A program made the position numbers and the translations under genes. From positions 1,881,127 to 1,945,126 of the forward strand of contig NZ_WNXD01000002.1 of assembly GCF_014172375.1 (NCBI RefSeq): a stretch of 64,000 nucleotides of DNA, written 5' to 3'. Shown here piece by piece: positions 23,333 to 32,284 of the stretch (positions within the stretch are counted from its first letter, which is position 1; each line of letters opens with the position of its first letter). The notes under the pieces were generated by a model. It was not told the DNA's origin. It made no database searches and saw nothing but the letters and a program-made list of their open reading frames with translations. Source of the DNA: Pedobacter planticolens (GTDB lineage: Bacteria; Bacteroidota; Bacteroidia; Sphingobacteriales; Sphingobacteriaceae).

Positions 23333-25012
23333 TTAAACTATTTTCTTGTATTTAATTCTATGCGGAGTAACATCGCCCAATCTTTTCTTGCGATTTTCCT
23401 CATAATCAGAATAATTTCCTTCGAAATAATAAACTTCAGAGTTTCCTTCAAAAGCTAAAATGTGCGTACAAATACGATCTAAAAACCATCTATCGTGACT
23501 AATTACAACTGCACAACCACCAAAGTTTTCTAAAGCTTCTTCCAAAGCACGTAATGTATTTACGTCAATATCATTCGTTGGCTCATCCAGTAATAACACA
23601 TTAGCACCTTTTTTCAAAGTAATAGCTAAGTGAACGCGGTTTCTTTCTCCACCAGATAAAATACCTACTTTCTTTTGTTGATCGCCACCGTTAAAGTTGA
23701 ACTTAGAAACATAAGCACGTCCACTTACAGCTTTATTACCTAACTGGATATTATCTAAACCATCCGTAATGTTTTCGTAAACTGTTTTATCAGCATCTAA
23801 ATCATTATGCATTTGATCTACATAACCCAACGCAACAGTATCCCCAACTCTAAAAGTTCCTTTATCTGGCGTTTCTTGACCAGTAATTAAACGGAACAAA
23901 GTAGTTTTACCCGCACCATTCGGACCAATAATACCAACAATACCTGCAGGAGGTAAAGAGAAGTTTAAGTTTTCGAATAATATTTTATCGCCATACGCTT
24001 TTGTAACATCGGTAGCTTCTATAACTACATTACCCAATCGCGGACCAGCTGGGATAAATAATTCCAATTTATCTTCACGTTCTTTTCCATCTTCCGAAGC
24101 CAATTTATCGTAGTTTGCTAAACGTGCTTTAGATTTTGCATGTCGAGCTTTTGGTGCCATACGCACCCATTCTAACTCACGCTCTAATGCTTTCTGACGT
24201 TTGCCTTCTGTTTTATCTTCTTGTGCTAAACGTTTTGCTTTTTGCTCTAACCAAGTCGAATAATTCCCTTTCCATGGAATACCTTCACCTCTGTCTAATT
24301 CTAAAATCCAGCCTGCAACATTATCTAAGAAATACCTATCGTGAGTAACCGCGATAACCGTTCCTTTATAGTTTTGTAAAAATTGCTCTAACCAATCGAT
24401 ACTTTCCGCATCCAAGTGGTTGGTAGGCTCATCTAATAATAAAACATCTGGTTCTTGCAGCAATAAACGGCACATTGCCACACGTCTGCGCTCACCTCCA
24501 GAAAGTACACCAATTAAAGTTTCAGGCTCCGGACAACGTAAAGCATCCATCGCTCTTTCTAATTTGGTGTCTAATTCCCAAGCGTTAACAGCATCAATTT
24601 TATCTTGCAACTCACCTTGGCGAGCCATCAATTTATCCATTTTATCGGCATCAGAATAGTTTTCTTCTAAGCCGAAAGCTTCGTTAACTTCTTCGTATTC
24701 TTTAAGGATGGCAGTTACTTCTGCAACACCTTCCTCAACTACCTCACGTACCGTTTTGCTTTCATCTAAAATTGGCTCTTGCGCTAAATAACCAACGCTG
24801 TAACCTGCATTAAAAACTACTTCGCCCTGAAAAGATTTATCAAGCCCCGCTATAATTTTTAATAAAGATGATTTACCAGAACCGTTTAAACCAACAACGC
24901 CGATTTTTGCTCCGTAAAAGAAGGATAAGTAAATATTTTTTAAAACCTGTTTTTGTGGTGGATAGATTTTACTCACTCCAGCCATTGAAAAGATTATTTT
25001 CTCGTCTGACAT
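23333..25012 (-). CDS. ettA: energy-dependent translational throttle protein EttA (ABC-F)
   Basis: This 559-residue ABC-F ATPase binds the ribosomal E site and gates entry into elongation depending on the ATP/ADP ratio. It has two nucleotide-binding domains in one chain: Walker A GLNGSGKSS (~residue 41), signature LSGGERRR and Walker B LLLDEPTNHLD; then GPNGAGKTT (~346), LSGGERNR and LLLDEPTNDID. No membrane domain is present. The arm and linker (residues ~90-140 and ~245-310) match EttA, and length fits the E. coli protein of 555. A near-consensus CATCTTTG lies upstream of the start. Confidence 0.96.
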   Translation of the reverse strand: MSDEKIIFSMAGVSKIYPPQKQVLKNIYLSFFYGAKIGVVGLNGSGKSSLLKIIAGLDKSFQGEVVFNAGYSVGYLAQEPILDESKTVREVVEEGVAEVTAILKEYEEVNEAFGLEENYSDADKMDKLMARQGELQDKIDAVNAWELDTKLERAMDALRCPEPETLIGVLSGGERRRVAMCRLLLQEPDVLLLDEPTNHLDAESIDWLEQFLQNYKGTVIAVTHDRYFLDNVAGWILELDRGEGIPWKGNYSTWLEQKAKRLAQEDKTEGKRQKALERELEWVRMAPKARHAKSKARLANYDKLASEDGKEREDKLELFIPAGPRLGNVVIEATDVTKAYGDKILFENLNFSLPPAGIVGIIGPNGAGKTTLFRLITGQETPDKGTFRVGDTVALGYVDQMHNDLDADKTVYENITDGLDNIQLGNKAVSGRAYVSKFNFNGGDQQKKVGILSGGERNRVHLAITLKKGANVLLLDEPTNDIDVNTLRALEEALENFGGCAVVISHDRWFLDRICTHILAFEGNSEVYYFEGNYSDYEENRKKRLGDVTPHRIKYKKIV

Positions 25013-25283
25013 AATGATTAGTATTTGTGCAAAGATGCTTAAAAGGAAAGAGAGTTGAAAGTTATTGGGGTTTAGTTATTCTATTTTGTCATCCAGAGCG
25101 CAGCGAAGGATCTCGGTTTTAGCTCGCCGCCGCTAAGGCTCGTAAATAGTTATGCGAATTGAACAGTTGTCTTATGCAATTTTGAACAATTTTCACTTAA
25201 ACGTGTTAATCCTAAGTTCTATAATATGTATTTTTATTCTAGAATTTAAAATACACTTACAGTTCTAGTTCAAGCAATTTATC

Positions 25284-26441
25284 ATGTCAAAAGCAAATCC
25301 TAATTTTTATGGTAAAATGCCTATCAATCGTAAATCATTGAGCGATTTATTACTCAAAGATAGTGCTTTTGAAGATGTACCACCAGATTGGTATGTGATT
25401 ATTACAGATATTAAAGGGTCAACCTCGGCTGTATTGGGTGGTTCAAGCGAAGCTGTGAATTTTATAGCAACAGGAAGTATTGTAACCTTGCTTAATTTAG
25501 CATTCAAAGCCAAAATTTCTATTCCTTTTTTCTTTGGTGGTGATGGAGCAACTTTTATCGTACCTTCTATTTTAGCTGAACTCGCCGTGAAGAAACTATT
25601 AAGCTATAAAGATAATACGTTAAAGAATTTTGGACTTGATTTACGTGTAGGCACTGTGTCTTTGCAAATGTTATATGACCAAGGACATAAAGTAAAACTT
25701 AGCAAATTTGGGCTCACTGATTTCTTTTCAATTCCTGTGGTGTTGGGTGATGGGTTGAATTATGCAGAGCAAATTATTAAAAATGAAGATTACCAATTGG
25801 GACAAGAAGTAGATTTGTTAGAAGAATTGGATTTAGATGGGATGCAATGTAGGTGGGATAAAATTGGTCCTCCAGGCGAACTGAACGAAATTTTAACTTT
25901 ATTGGTGGTGGCACCAAAAGTAGATAAACAAGCAAAAGCTTTTAGCGATGTTTTAAAGACAATTGATGAAATTTATGGAGTGGTTAAAAAAAGACAGCCA
26001 ATAACCATAGAAAAACTAAAATTGAATTCAACCTTTGACCGTATTAAAACAGAAATGCGTAATAGAATTGGAAAGATTAAAATATTAGAATTGCTCCAAA
26101 CTTGGTTTGCAACTTCTTTGGGTAAACTCTATTTTTTAACAGCACATGGCAAAAGATATCTCAATAGGTTAGTAGAAATGTCTGATACCTTGGTTATGGA
26201 CGGTAAAATTAATACCGTCATCAGCGGGAGCGATGAACAGCGTGTAAAACTATTTAAAGTTTTGGATGAGCTAGAAACTGAAGGAGAGATTATTTACGGT
26301 TTTCATGTCAGCAATGCCTCAATTATGTCTTGTTATGTTAGAGATATGAAAGATGACCATATTCATTTTGTAGATGGAGCAGAAGGTGGGTATACAAAAG
26401 CTGCGGGGATATTGAAAGATAAACTTAAGTTGATCAAATAG
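25284..26441 (+). CDS. DUF3095 protein, class III cyclase-like
   Basis: This 385-residue soluble protein has an N-terminal part resembling a class III nucleotidyl cyclase. D42 in IITDIKGSTSAV and D87 in FFFGGDGATF occupy the places of the two metal-binding aspartates. The substrate-specifying residues of true adenylate cyclases are not evident to me, so activity is unproven. The C-terminal third (from about residue 270) contains a helix-rich segment and VISGSDEQRVKLFKVLDELE. DUF3095 members are uncharacterised. It is alone, with repeats on both sides. Confidence 0.85.
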   Translation: MSKANPNFYGKMPINRKSLSDLLLKDSAFEDVPPDWYVIITDIKGSTSAVLGGSSEAVNFIATGSIVTLLNLAFKAKISIPFFFGGDGATFIVPSILAELAVKKLLSYKDNTLKNFGLDLRVGTVSLQMLYDQGHKVKLSKFGLTDFFSIPVVLGDGLNYAEQIIKNEDYQLGQEVDLLEELDLDGMQCRWDKIGPPGELNEILTLLVVAPKVDKQAKAFSDVLKTIDEIYGVVKKRQPITIEKLKLNSTFDRIKTEMRNRIGKIKILELLQTWFATSLGKLYFLTAHGKRYLNRLVEMSDTLVMDGKINTVISGSDEQRVKLFKVLDELETEGEIIYGFHVSNASIMSCYVRDMKDDHIHFVDGAEGGYTKAAGILKDKLKLIK

Positions 26442-26475
26442 AAATTTATATCCTTAGTGATTTGTAATCAGGAAA

Positions 26476-26545
26476 CCACTTTCTCCTTCGGGATGCTACA
26501 AGACCGTATTGCGTTCTTGGGAATGGGTTGTGGTGTAAGGCGGTC
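26476..26545 (-). repeat. truncated inverted copy of the ~345-bp repeat, joined to short repeats
   Basis: CTTTCTCCTTCGGGATGCTA is the inverse of the GCATCCCGAAGGAGAAAG block at about 9468-9487, and the alignment continues to GGTTGTGGT...AAGGCGGTCG. It is followed by GCGTCATTGCGAGGAACGAA and the palindrome CCGATAGCTATCGG. Confidence 0.7.
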
Positions 26546-26695
26546 GCGTCATTGCGAGGAACGAAGCAATCTCCTATTTGTCCGATAGCTATCGGAGGAC
26601 GTGATGTATATAGTCGAAGTGGAAAATGTAGATAAAGTGCTCGTTTGCGGAGATGCCAACAAAAACAGTTATAAGACTGGATTATGTCTTTGTAT

Positions 26696-27220
26696 CTAGT
26701 TTGTCTTTTTAATGCCCTTTTTATTAAAGAGACTTAATAAATCGTACTGTTCTTTTTCGCTTATTTCATCTATAGCTATTACAATACCAATGGATTTCTG
26801 AGTGCTAGAAATAAATATATTTTTCCCTACAATTTTATAATACTTGAAATAATCCCAATTATAAGTAGTTGTAAATTCAGGATTACTGATTAAAGCTAAC
26901 TCTTCAGTTAATTTTATTGATGTTGGATATGGAATGTGTTTTAATATTTTATATTTTTTGTCTTTAAAGTAGTTTGCCTTGTAAGCAAATGAAACTCTTA
27001 ATGTTGCTAAAGCATAAGTAATTAGAATGGCGCCAATGATTATTGTTGGATTGAAGTTATCTGCATTTGGATTGCCAGAAAAACTTTCAGAGATTAACAT
27101 TGCGATTCCCAGTAAGGCAATTAATAACAAAAAAATTAATCCTTTTTTGCTCTTGTTTTTCCAGTCTTGTTGAGCAAGGTCAATACTTTTTTCTAAATTT
27201 CTTTCGATTGTAATATTCAT
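26696..27220 (-). CDS. two-helix membrane protein, YcxB-like
   Basis: This 174-residue protein has two hydrophobic helices at about residues 28-46 (GLIFLLLIALLGIAMLI) and 58-78 (PTIIIGAILITYALATLRVS). A soluble domain of ~90 residues follows, with the pattern '...ELALISNPEFTTTYNWDYFKYYKIVGKNIFISSTQKS', resembling the YcxB C-terminal domain. Function is unknown. It is a single gene flanked by repeat-rich gaps. Confidence 0.75.
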   Translation of the reverse strand: MNITIERNLEKSIDLAQQDWKNKSKKGLIFLLLIALLGIAMLISESFSGNPNADNFNPTIIIGAILITYALATLRVSFAYKANYFKDKKYKILKHIPYPTSIKLTEELALISNPEFTTTYNWDYFKYYKIVGKNIFISSTQKSIGIVIAIDEISEKEQYDLLSLFNKKGIKKTN

Positions 27221-27796
27221 TTAATGGTTGATTTGAATGTTAAATATATAACTATTTGGGAGTTTGTTTTCTTATACTTTCCCAACTTCTCTAAACCCGA
27301 TAGCAACGGAAATACTTTTTTGGTTTTACTGACGAGAAAGATTGCTTCGTCGTTTCACTTCTCGCAATGACGATAGTGCTAGTAGTGGTTTTGCCAAAAA
27401 AAGATTGTAGTGAATAGCGGGGCTTGCTTTAATAGGTGTTAAGTATTTGCTTTTCGAAAAAATGTTTTGATTGGAATTTGGGATATGTTCGACAAGCTAC
27501 CGGTATGGAGCAGGCAAGTAGTAGATAGCTTGAAGCGAGAAAGATTTCTCCGCTGCGGTCGAAATGACGGCCGACTTGTAGCTTAAAACCTGCAACTTTA
27601 CCCATCTGCCATTATTACCTATTTATCCTACTAAAATTGTATATTTAGTCAGAAGATGGTAAGTTTTAGGAAATATCGTCATCCTAGACATCTTTATCCA
27701 CCGAAATGGCGTAATTGTTGATAAAATATAAAAATTGGGAAGCTATATTTATAAAACTAATTTATAGTTTAGAGTCAACCCGATTACACACATATT
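27221..27796. other. gene-free gap with short repeats upstream of clpC
   Basis: I see no gene. It contains fragments of the intergenic repeat families: GAGAAAGATTGCTTCGTCG...CTCGCAATGACG (about 27335-27374) and GATTTCTCCGCTGCGGTCGA (about 27543-27562). The last ~70 bases before clpC are AT-rich and probably hold its promoter, which I cannot place firmly. Confidence 0.6.
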
Positions 27797-30334
27797 ATGG
27801 AAGCTAAATTTTCTCCACAAGTAAAAGACGTGATTTCTTTTAGCAGGGAAGAAGCCCTGAGATTAGGACACGATTATATAGGCGCAGAGCATTTGTTGTT
27901 GGGCCTTATTCGCGAAGGCGATGGTATGGCCATAAAGATTTTAAGATCATTAGGGGTTGATACTGCTAAACTTCGCCGCTCTATTGAAGAGGCTGTTCGC
28001 GGCACATCTAGCGTTACGGTTAATTTGGGTAATATCCCATTGACTAAACAGGCCGAAAAGGTTTTGAAGATTACCTATTTAGAAGCGAAAATATTTAAAA
28101 GCGATTTAATTGGTACGGAGCATTTGTTGTTGTCTATTTTAAGGGATGATGATAATATTGCATCGCAAATTTTATTGCAATACAGCGTTACCTACGAAAT
28201 TTTTAAACAAGAGGTTGAGGTTAATAAAAACGGTTTTAGAGACGAAGCCCAAGGCGGCGGTACTGCTGGCGGCGGCGATGACGATTTTCAGGAAGAAGAA
28301 AGTTTTAGCGCACCTAAAAAAGTTTCAGACATTAAATCTAAAACTCCGGTATTAGATAATTTTGGTCGTGATTTAACACGTGCTGCTGAAGAAGGTCGTT
28401 TAGATCCAATTGTTGGTCGTGAGAAAGAGATTGAGCGTGTTTCGCAAATTTTATCACGTAGAAAGAAAAACAATCCAATTTTAATTGGTGAACCTGGTGT
28501 TGGTAAATCTGCCATTGCTGAAGGTTTAGCCTTGAGAATTGTACAACGCAAAGTTTCTCGTGTTTTATTTAACAAACGTGTAGTTACGTTAGACTTAGCT
28601 TCGTTGGTTGCGGGTACGAAATACCGCGGTCAGTTTGAGGAACGTATGAAAGCGGTAATGAACGAGTTAGAAAAAAGCACCGATGTGATTTTGTTTATTG
28701 ATGAAATTCATACGATTGTTGGTGCTGGTGGCGCATCAGGTTCTTTAGATGCATCGAATATGTTTAAACCTGCATTGGCCAGAGGCGAAATACAATGTAT
28801 TGGTGCTACAACTTTAGATGAATATCGTCAGTACATTGAAAAAGATGGTGCATTAGATCGTCGTTTCCAAAAGGTAATGATTGAGCCTGCTACGCCTGAT
28901 GAAACCATTGAAATTTTAAATCGTATTAAAGAAAAATATGAGGAACATCATGGCGTTACGTACACAGATGAGGCAATAAATGCCTGTGTTGCGTTAACAT
29001 CTAGATATATTACTGATCGCTTTTTACCAGATAAAGCTATTGATGCTTTGGACGAAGCAGGTTCGAGAGTGCATTTAACAAATATTCATGTTCCGGAAAA
29101 TATCATCACTATTGAAAGTAAGATAGAGGATATTAAAATTGAAAAGAACAAAGTAGTTAAAAGTCAGAAATATGAGGAAGCTGCCAAATTGCGTGACACG
29201 GAGAAAAATCTGTTAGAGGAATTGGATCGTGCTAAGGCAGAATGGGAAGCTGAAACTAAAACGAAACGTTATGAAGTTACTGAAGATAATGTAGCTGAAG
29301 TGGTTTCGATGATGACTGGTATTCCGTTGCAACGTGTTGGACAAACTGATAGTGTGAAACTATTGAATATGTACGAAACTGTTGCGGAGAAAATTATTGG
29401 TCAGGATGAAGCGATTAAGAAATTAACTAAGGCGATACAACGTACAAGAGCTGGGTTAAAAGATCCTAAAAAACCAATTGGTTCATTTATTTTCTTAGGT
29501 CCAACGGGTGTTGGTAAAACTGAGTTGGCAAAAGAACTAGCTCGTTTTATGTTTGATAGCGATGATTCGCTAATTCAAATTGACATGAGTGAGTATATGG
29601 AGAAATTCGCTGTATCTCGTTTAGTTGGAGCGCCTCCGGGTTATGTTGGTTACGAAGAAGGTGGTCAGTTAACTGAGAAAGTTAGAAGAAAACCGTATGC
29701 TGTTATTTTATTAGATGAGATTGAAAAAGCGCATCCTGATGTATTTAATATCTTGTTACAAGTTTTAGATGAAGGTCAGTTGACGGATAGTTTAGGTAGA
29801 AAAGTAGATTTTAGAAATACAATTATCATCATGACATCTAACATTGGTGCTCGCCAATTGAAAGATTTTGGTCAAGGTGTTGGTTTCTCTACTTCTGCAA
29901 AAACTAATCAGACTGATGCAAATAGCCGTGGTGTAATTGAAAATGCTTTAAAACGTGCTTTTGCTCCTGAGTTTTTAAACAGGGTGGATGATGTGGTTGT
30001 GTTTAACAGCTTGGGTAAAGACGAAATCTTTAAAATTATTGATATTGAATTGAAATCTTTATTTGGTCGTGTACATAACTTAGGTTACGAAGTGAAGTTG
30101 ACTGATGGTGCTAAAGATTTTATTGCAGATAAAGGTTTTGATATTGCTTTTGGTGCTCGCCCGTTGAAAAGAGCTATTCAGAAATATTTGGAGGATCCAA
30201 TTGCTGAAGAAATCTTGAAAGGAGAAATCCATGATGGTGATACTTTAGAAATTGATTACGACAAAGAGAAAGAAGAAATTACAGTTGCTCATAAAAGCAA
30301 TGGTAAGAAAAAGAAAAAAGAAGAGGGGGCTTAA
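27797..30334 (+). CDS. clpC: ATP-dependent Clp protease ATPase subunit ClpC
   Basis: This 845-residue AAA+ unfoldase feeds proteins into the ClpP protease. The order is: Clp N-domain with two repeats (~4-140, FSPQVKDVISFSREEALRLG and the second 'GTEHLLLSIL'), a glycine/acid linker (~150-175), AAA module 1 with Walker A GEPGVGKS (~232), a UVR motif typical of ClpC (~425-460, KYEEAAKLRDTEKNLLEEL), AAA module 2 with GPTGVGKTE (~569) and DEIEKAHPDV, and a D2-small domain. The VGF tripeptide in GQGVGFS is the ClpP-docking loop. A strong terminator follows. No ctsR or mcsAB partner is adjacent. Confidence 0.97.
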   Translation: MEAKFSPQVKDVISFSREEALRLGHDYIGAEHLLLGLIREGDGMAIKILRSLGVDTAKLRRSIEEAVRGTSSVTVNLGNIPLTKQAEKVLKITYLEAKIFKSDLIGTEHLLLSILRDDDNIASQILLQYSVTYEIFKQEVEVNKNGFRDEAQGGGTAGGGDDDFQEEESFSAPKKVSDIKSKTPVLDNFGRDLTRAAEEGRLDPIVGREKEIERVSQILSRRKKNNPILIGEPGVGKSAIAEGLALRIVQRKVSRVLFNKRVVTLDLASLVAGTKYRGQFEERMKAVMNELEKSTDVILFIDEIHTIVGAGGASGSLDASNMFKPALARGEIQCIGATTLDEYRQYIEKDGALDRRFQKVMIEPATPDETIEILNRIKEKYEEHHGVTYTDEAINACVALTSRYITDRFLPDKAIDALDEAGSRVHLTNIHVPENIITIESKIEDIKIEKNKVVKSQKYEEAAKLRDTEKNLLEELDRAKAEWEAETKTKRYEVTEDNVAEVVSMMTGIPLQRVGQTDSVKLLNMYETVAEKIIGQDEAIKKLTKAIQRTRAGLKDPKKPIGSFIFLGPTGVGKTELAKELARFMFDSDDSLIQIDMSEYMEKFAVSRLVGAPPGYVGYEEGGQLTEKVRRKPYAVILLDEIEKAHPDVFNILLQVLDEGQLTDSLGRKVDFRNTIIIMTSNIGARQLKDFGQGVGFSTSAKTNQTDANSRGVIENALKRAFAPEFLNRVDDVVVFNSLGKDEIFKIIDIELKSLFGRVHNLGYEVKLTDGAKDFIADKGFDIAFGARPLKRAIQKYLEDPIAEEILKGEIHDGDTLEIDYDKEKEEITVAHKSNGKKKKKEEGA

Positions 30335-30393
30335 TCCCTAAATCGCTCCGATGTAAAAACGGAGAAAGCTCTAAAGGGGTATCTAAGTTTATT

Positions 30394-30428
30394 AAAAAGC
30401 CCGAGGTAAATTTTACTTCGGGCTTTTT
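30394..30428 (+). terminator. intrinsic terminator after clpC
   Basis: AAAAAGCCCGAGGTAAA pairs with TTTACTTCGGGCTTTTT with one G-T, ending in five Ts. The leading As would make it active on the opposite strand as well. Confidence 0.92.
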
Positions 30429-30505
30429 GTTACAAAGCATTTCTTATAACAAAAAACAATTCTTTTTATATTTGGGTTTAATTGATAGCCGTAACCTCAT
30501 TCGTA

Positions 30506-30832
30506 ATGTTAAAATTTGTCATTATATTTTTAGTTGTTTGTGGAATGTCTATTTCAGCAAAGGCTATAGATGGCTGTGTGAGCAACACAGATCAAAGTAA
30601 GATATATACAACCAAATCAGGTTCAAAATATAAAACTACTCCATTTACCTTATTAGGCGCAGGATGTACATGGATTTTCACGAGCGGAACTTGTAAAATA
30701 TCACCTAATATATCTGGAAAATTAGCTTTTCCTACCGTTCAGAGTTGCCCTATAGATGATTATGTTTGGGTAATTTTGCTGTTTTTCGGAGCATTAGGTT
30801 TTGTTCATGTTCGTAAGAGAAACGTGATTTAG
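30506..30832 (+). CDS. small exported protein with CPIDDYVW-TM-RK C-terminal anchor (paralogue 1)
   Basis: This 108-residue protein has a signal peptide (MLKFVIIFLVVCGMSISAKA), a ~60-residue mature region with four cysteines, and a C-terminal block CPIDDYVWVILLFFGALGFV followed by the basic end RKRN. The motif-helix-basic tail order is that of C-terminal sorting signals such as PEP-CTERM. The gene at 31014 has the same signal peptide style and the same end. The start ATG 30506 places the signal peptide properly; a TTG at 30482 would add eight unneeded residues. The function and any cognate sorting enzyme are unknown. Confidence 0.7.
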   Translation: MLKFVIIFLVVCGMSISAKAIDGCVSNTDQSKIYTTKSGSKYKTTPFTLLGAGCTWIFTSGTCKISPNISGKLAFPTVQSCPIDDYVWVILLFFGALGFVHVRKRNVI

Positions 30833-30840
30833 ATTAATTT

Positions 30841-30876
30841 CTATAAAACTTCATAATAGTTCTCTAAAGCTTTTCT
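30841..30876. repeat. duplicated scrap of the ATP-grasp gene 3' end
   Basis: AACTTCATAATAGTTCTC and the following AAAGCTTTT (28 aligned bases, 25 identical) match 31392-31419, the 3' coding end of the ATP-grasp gene. Each small CPIDDYVW gene is followed by such a tail, so a unit of small gene plus neighbouring gene end was duplicated in tandem. Confidence 0.65.
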
Positions 30877-31013
30877 TTTTAAGTCAGACAATATAATTAT
30901 AATGGTAATTTAATTAAAAAGAAATTGTATTTTAGTAGTGTTATAATTTAACCTTTTTTGGACTACGCACATTGCCCCAGCCAAAAGAAAATAGATTTAT
31001 TATAACCAGTTTT

Positions 31014-31364
31014 ATGTTAAAAGTTTTAGTTGCCTTTTTGTTATTCTTTTTAGTTTCATCTTCTGTTAATGCAGCAAGTGGATGCATTGATGCGGCTAGG
31101 ACAACAATCTATACTTCTTTTCAGAGTGGACAAGGATATTGGCGGAGCAATTCGGGCGTACCTTCAACAGGGGGGTGTTTTTATGTTTATACAGGAGCTG
31201 TTTGTAGCATTGGTTCAGCTGGCACAAATAATGGGTTTTTAGGAGACACAACTGATCCACAACAATGCCCAATAGATGATTATGTTTGGATAATGGTAGC
31301 CTTAGTTGGAGGTTTAGGCTATTTTATTGTTCGTAAACAAAATGCATTTGCAATAGGTAAATAA
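31014..31364 (+). CDS. small exported protein with CPIDDYVW-TM-RK C-terminal anchor (paralogue 2)
   Basis: This 116-residue paralogue of the 30506 gene has signal peptide MLKVLVAFLLFFLVSSSVNA, a mature part beginning ASGCIDAARTTIY with paired cysteines (GGCFYVYTGAVC), then the anchor QCPIDDYVWIMVALVGGLGY and basic end RKQN. The two mature regions keep the cysteine spacing but little else, whereas both ends are conserved, suggesting that targeting rather than the middle is under strong constraint. ATG 31014 is chosen over TTG 30972. It ends six bases from the convergent ATP-grasp gene. Confidence 0.7.
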   Translation: MLKVLVAFLLFFLVSSSVNAASGCIDAARTTIYTSFQSGQGYWRSNSGVPSTGGCFYVYTGAVCSIGSAGTNNGFLGDTTDPQQCPIDDYVWIMVALVGGLGYFIVRKQNAFAIGK

Positions 31365-31370
31365 TATTAC

Positions 31371-32246
31371 CTAATCAATATAGTTTAGCAAAGCTTTATA
31401 ATAGTTCTCCAAAGCTTTTTCTTCAGTATTTAAAAAAAGAAAAGGTTCAATTAACTCCAATTCCATTAATAAAAACTCGTTGTTTACTAGTGCGCCATCA
31501 ACTCGGGCATACAAACACCCTTTTGCAAATTGATTTATATAGTGTTGTGCAGTTGCTATTAAATGTTGTGGCGGGTTTTGAGGGTGAATTGTTCCACCAA
31601 AAGAATGTTGAACTCTAAAATCTCCTGCTTTTGCTTTTTTCAATAAAGCATGACTAAATTTTCCTCCAAAAAATAGGAAAGACCATTCGCCGTTTTCTTC
31701 TATTTCAGTTAAAAATGGTTGAAGAATAAAATCTTCTTCTTGTAGTAATATATTGAGTTTTAGGTTTATTTCTTCGGCAGTTGCTACGGTAACTTTAAAT
31801 GTGTTTTTAGAACCACCACTAACTGCTGGTTTAACAATAATTTTATCTGTGTTTAGCTTTTCAAAGTAATCTTGTAAATTAATTTTTTCACCTTTATTAA
31901 GAAAAATACTTTGAGTTACTTTTAATCCAGCTTTTTCAATATCATGTAAATAATGTTTGTCGGCATTCCATTTTACAATATCAATTGGATTTAAAAGTTT
32001 AATGTTTTTGCTTTCTAAATCCGATAGCCAAGTATAAAAATCTGTTATTAAATCAAAATAATCCCAAGGAGATTTTAAAATAGCTAAATCATAGTTTTCC
32101 CAATTAACTTGAGGATCGTTCCAAATTACTTTTTCAATCTTCAAGTTTTTTGATTTGAGAAATTTTAAAAGTGAATCATCTTCATTTTCTGTAGTTGGAG
32201 AGGAGTAAGCACCTTTATCCTGATAAGTTACGAGGGCAATATTCAT
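31371..32246 (-). CDS. ATP-grasp ligase-like protein (DcsG/glutathione-synthetase type)
   Basis: This 291-residue protein has the ATP-grasp layout: an N-terminal Rossmann-like part (MNIALVTYQDKGAYSSPTTE), then an ATP-binding part with IIVKPAVSGGSKNTFKV, and the terminal magnesium site ARVDGALVNNEFLLMELELI ending in EPFLFL. This end matches the cycloserine-pathway DcsG and RimK/glutathione-synthetase-like groups. The acid and amine substrates cannot be read from sequence. The PA0069-type radical SAM gene lies 38 bases upstream on the same strand and may be cotranscribed. Confidence 0.88.
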   Translation of the reverse strand: MNIALVTYQDKGAYSSPTTENEDDSLLKFLKSKNLKIEKVIWNDPQVNWENYDLAILKSPWDYFDLITDFYTWLSDLESKNIKLLNPIDIVKWNADKHYLHDIEKAGLKVTQSIFLNKGEKINLQDYFEKLNTDKIIVKPAVSGGSKNTFKVTVATAEEINLKLNILLQEEDFILQPFLTEIEENGEWSFLFFGGKFSHALLKKAKAGDFRVQHSFGGTIHPQNPPQHLIATAQHYINQFAKGCLYARVDGALVNNEFLLMELELIEPFLFLNTEEKALENYYKALLNYID

Positions 32247-32284
32247 GTTATTGGTTTGAAATTCGAAGGTAAGAAATGAAAATC

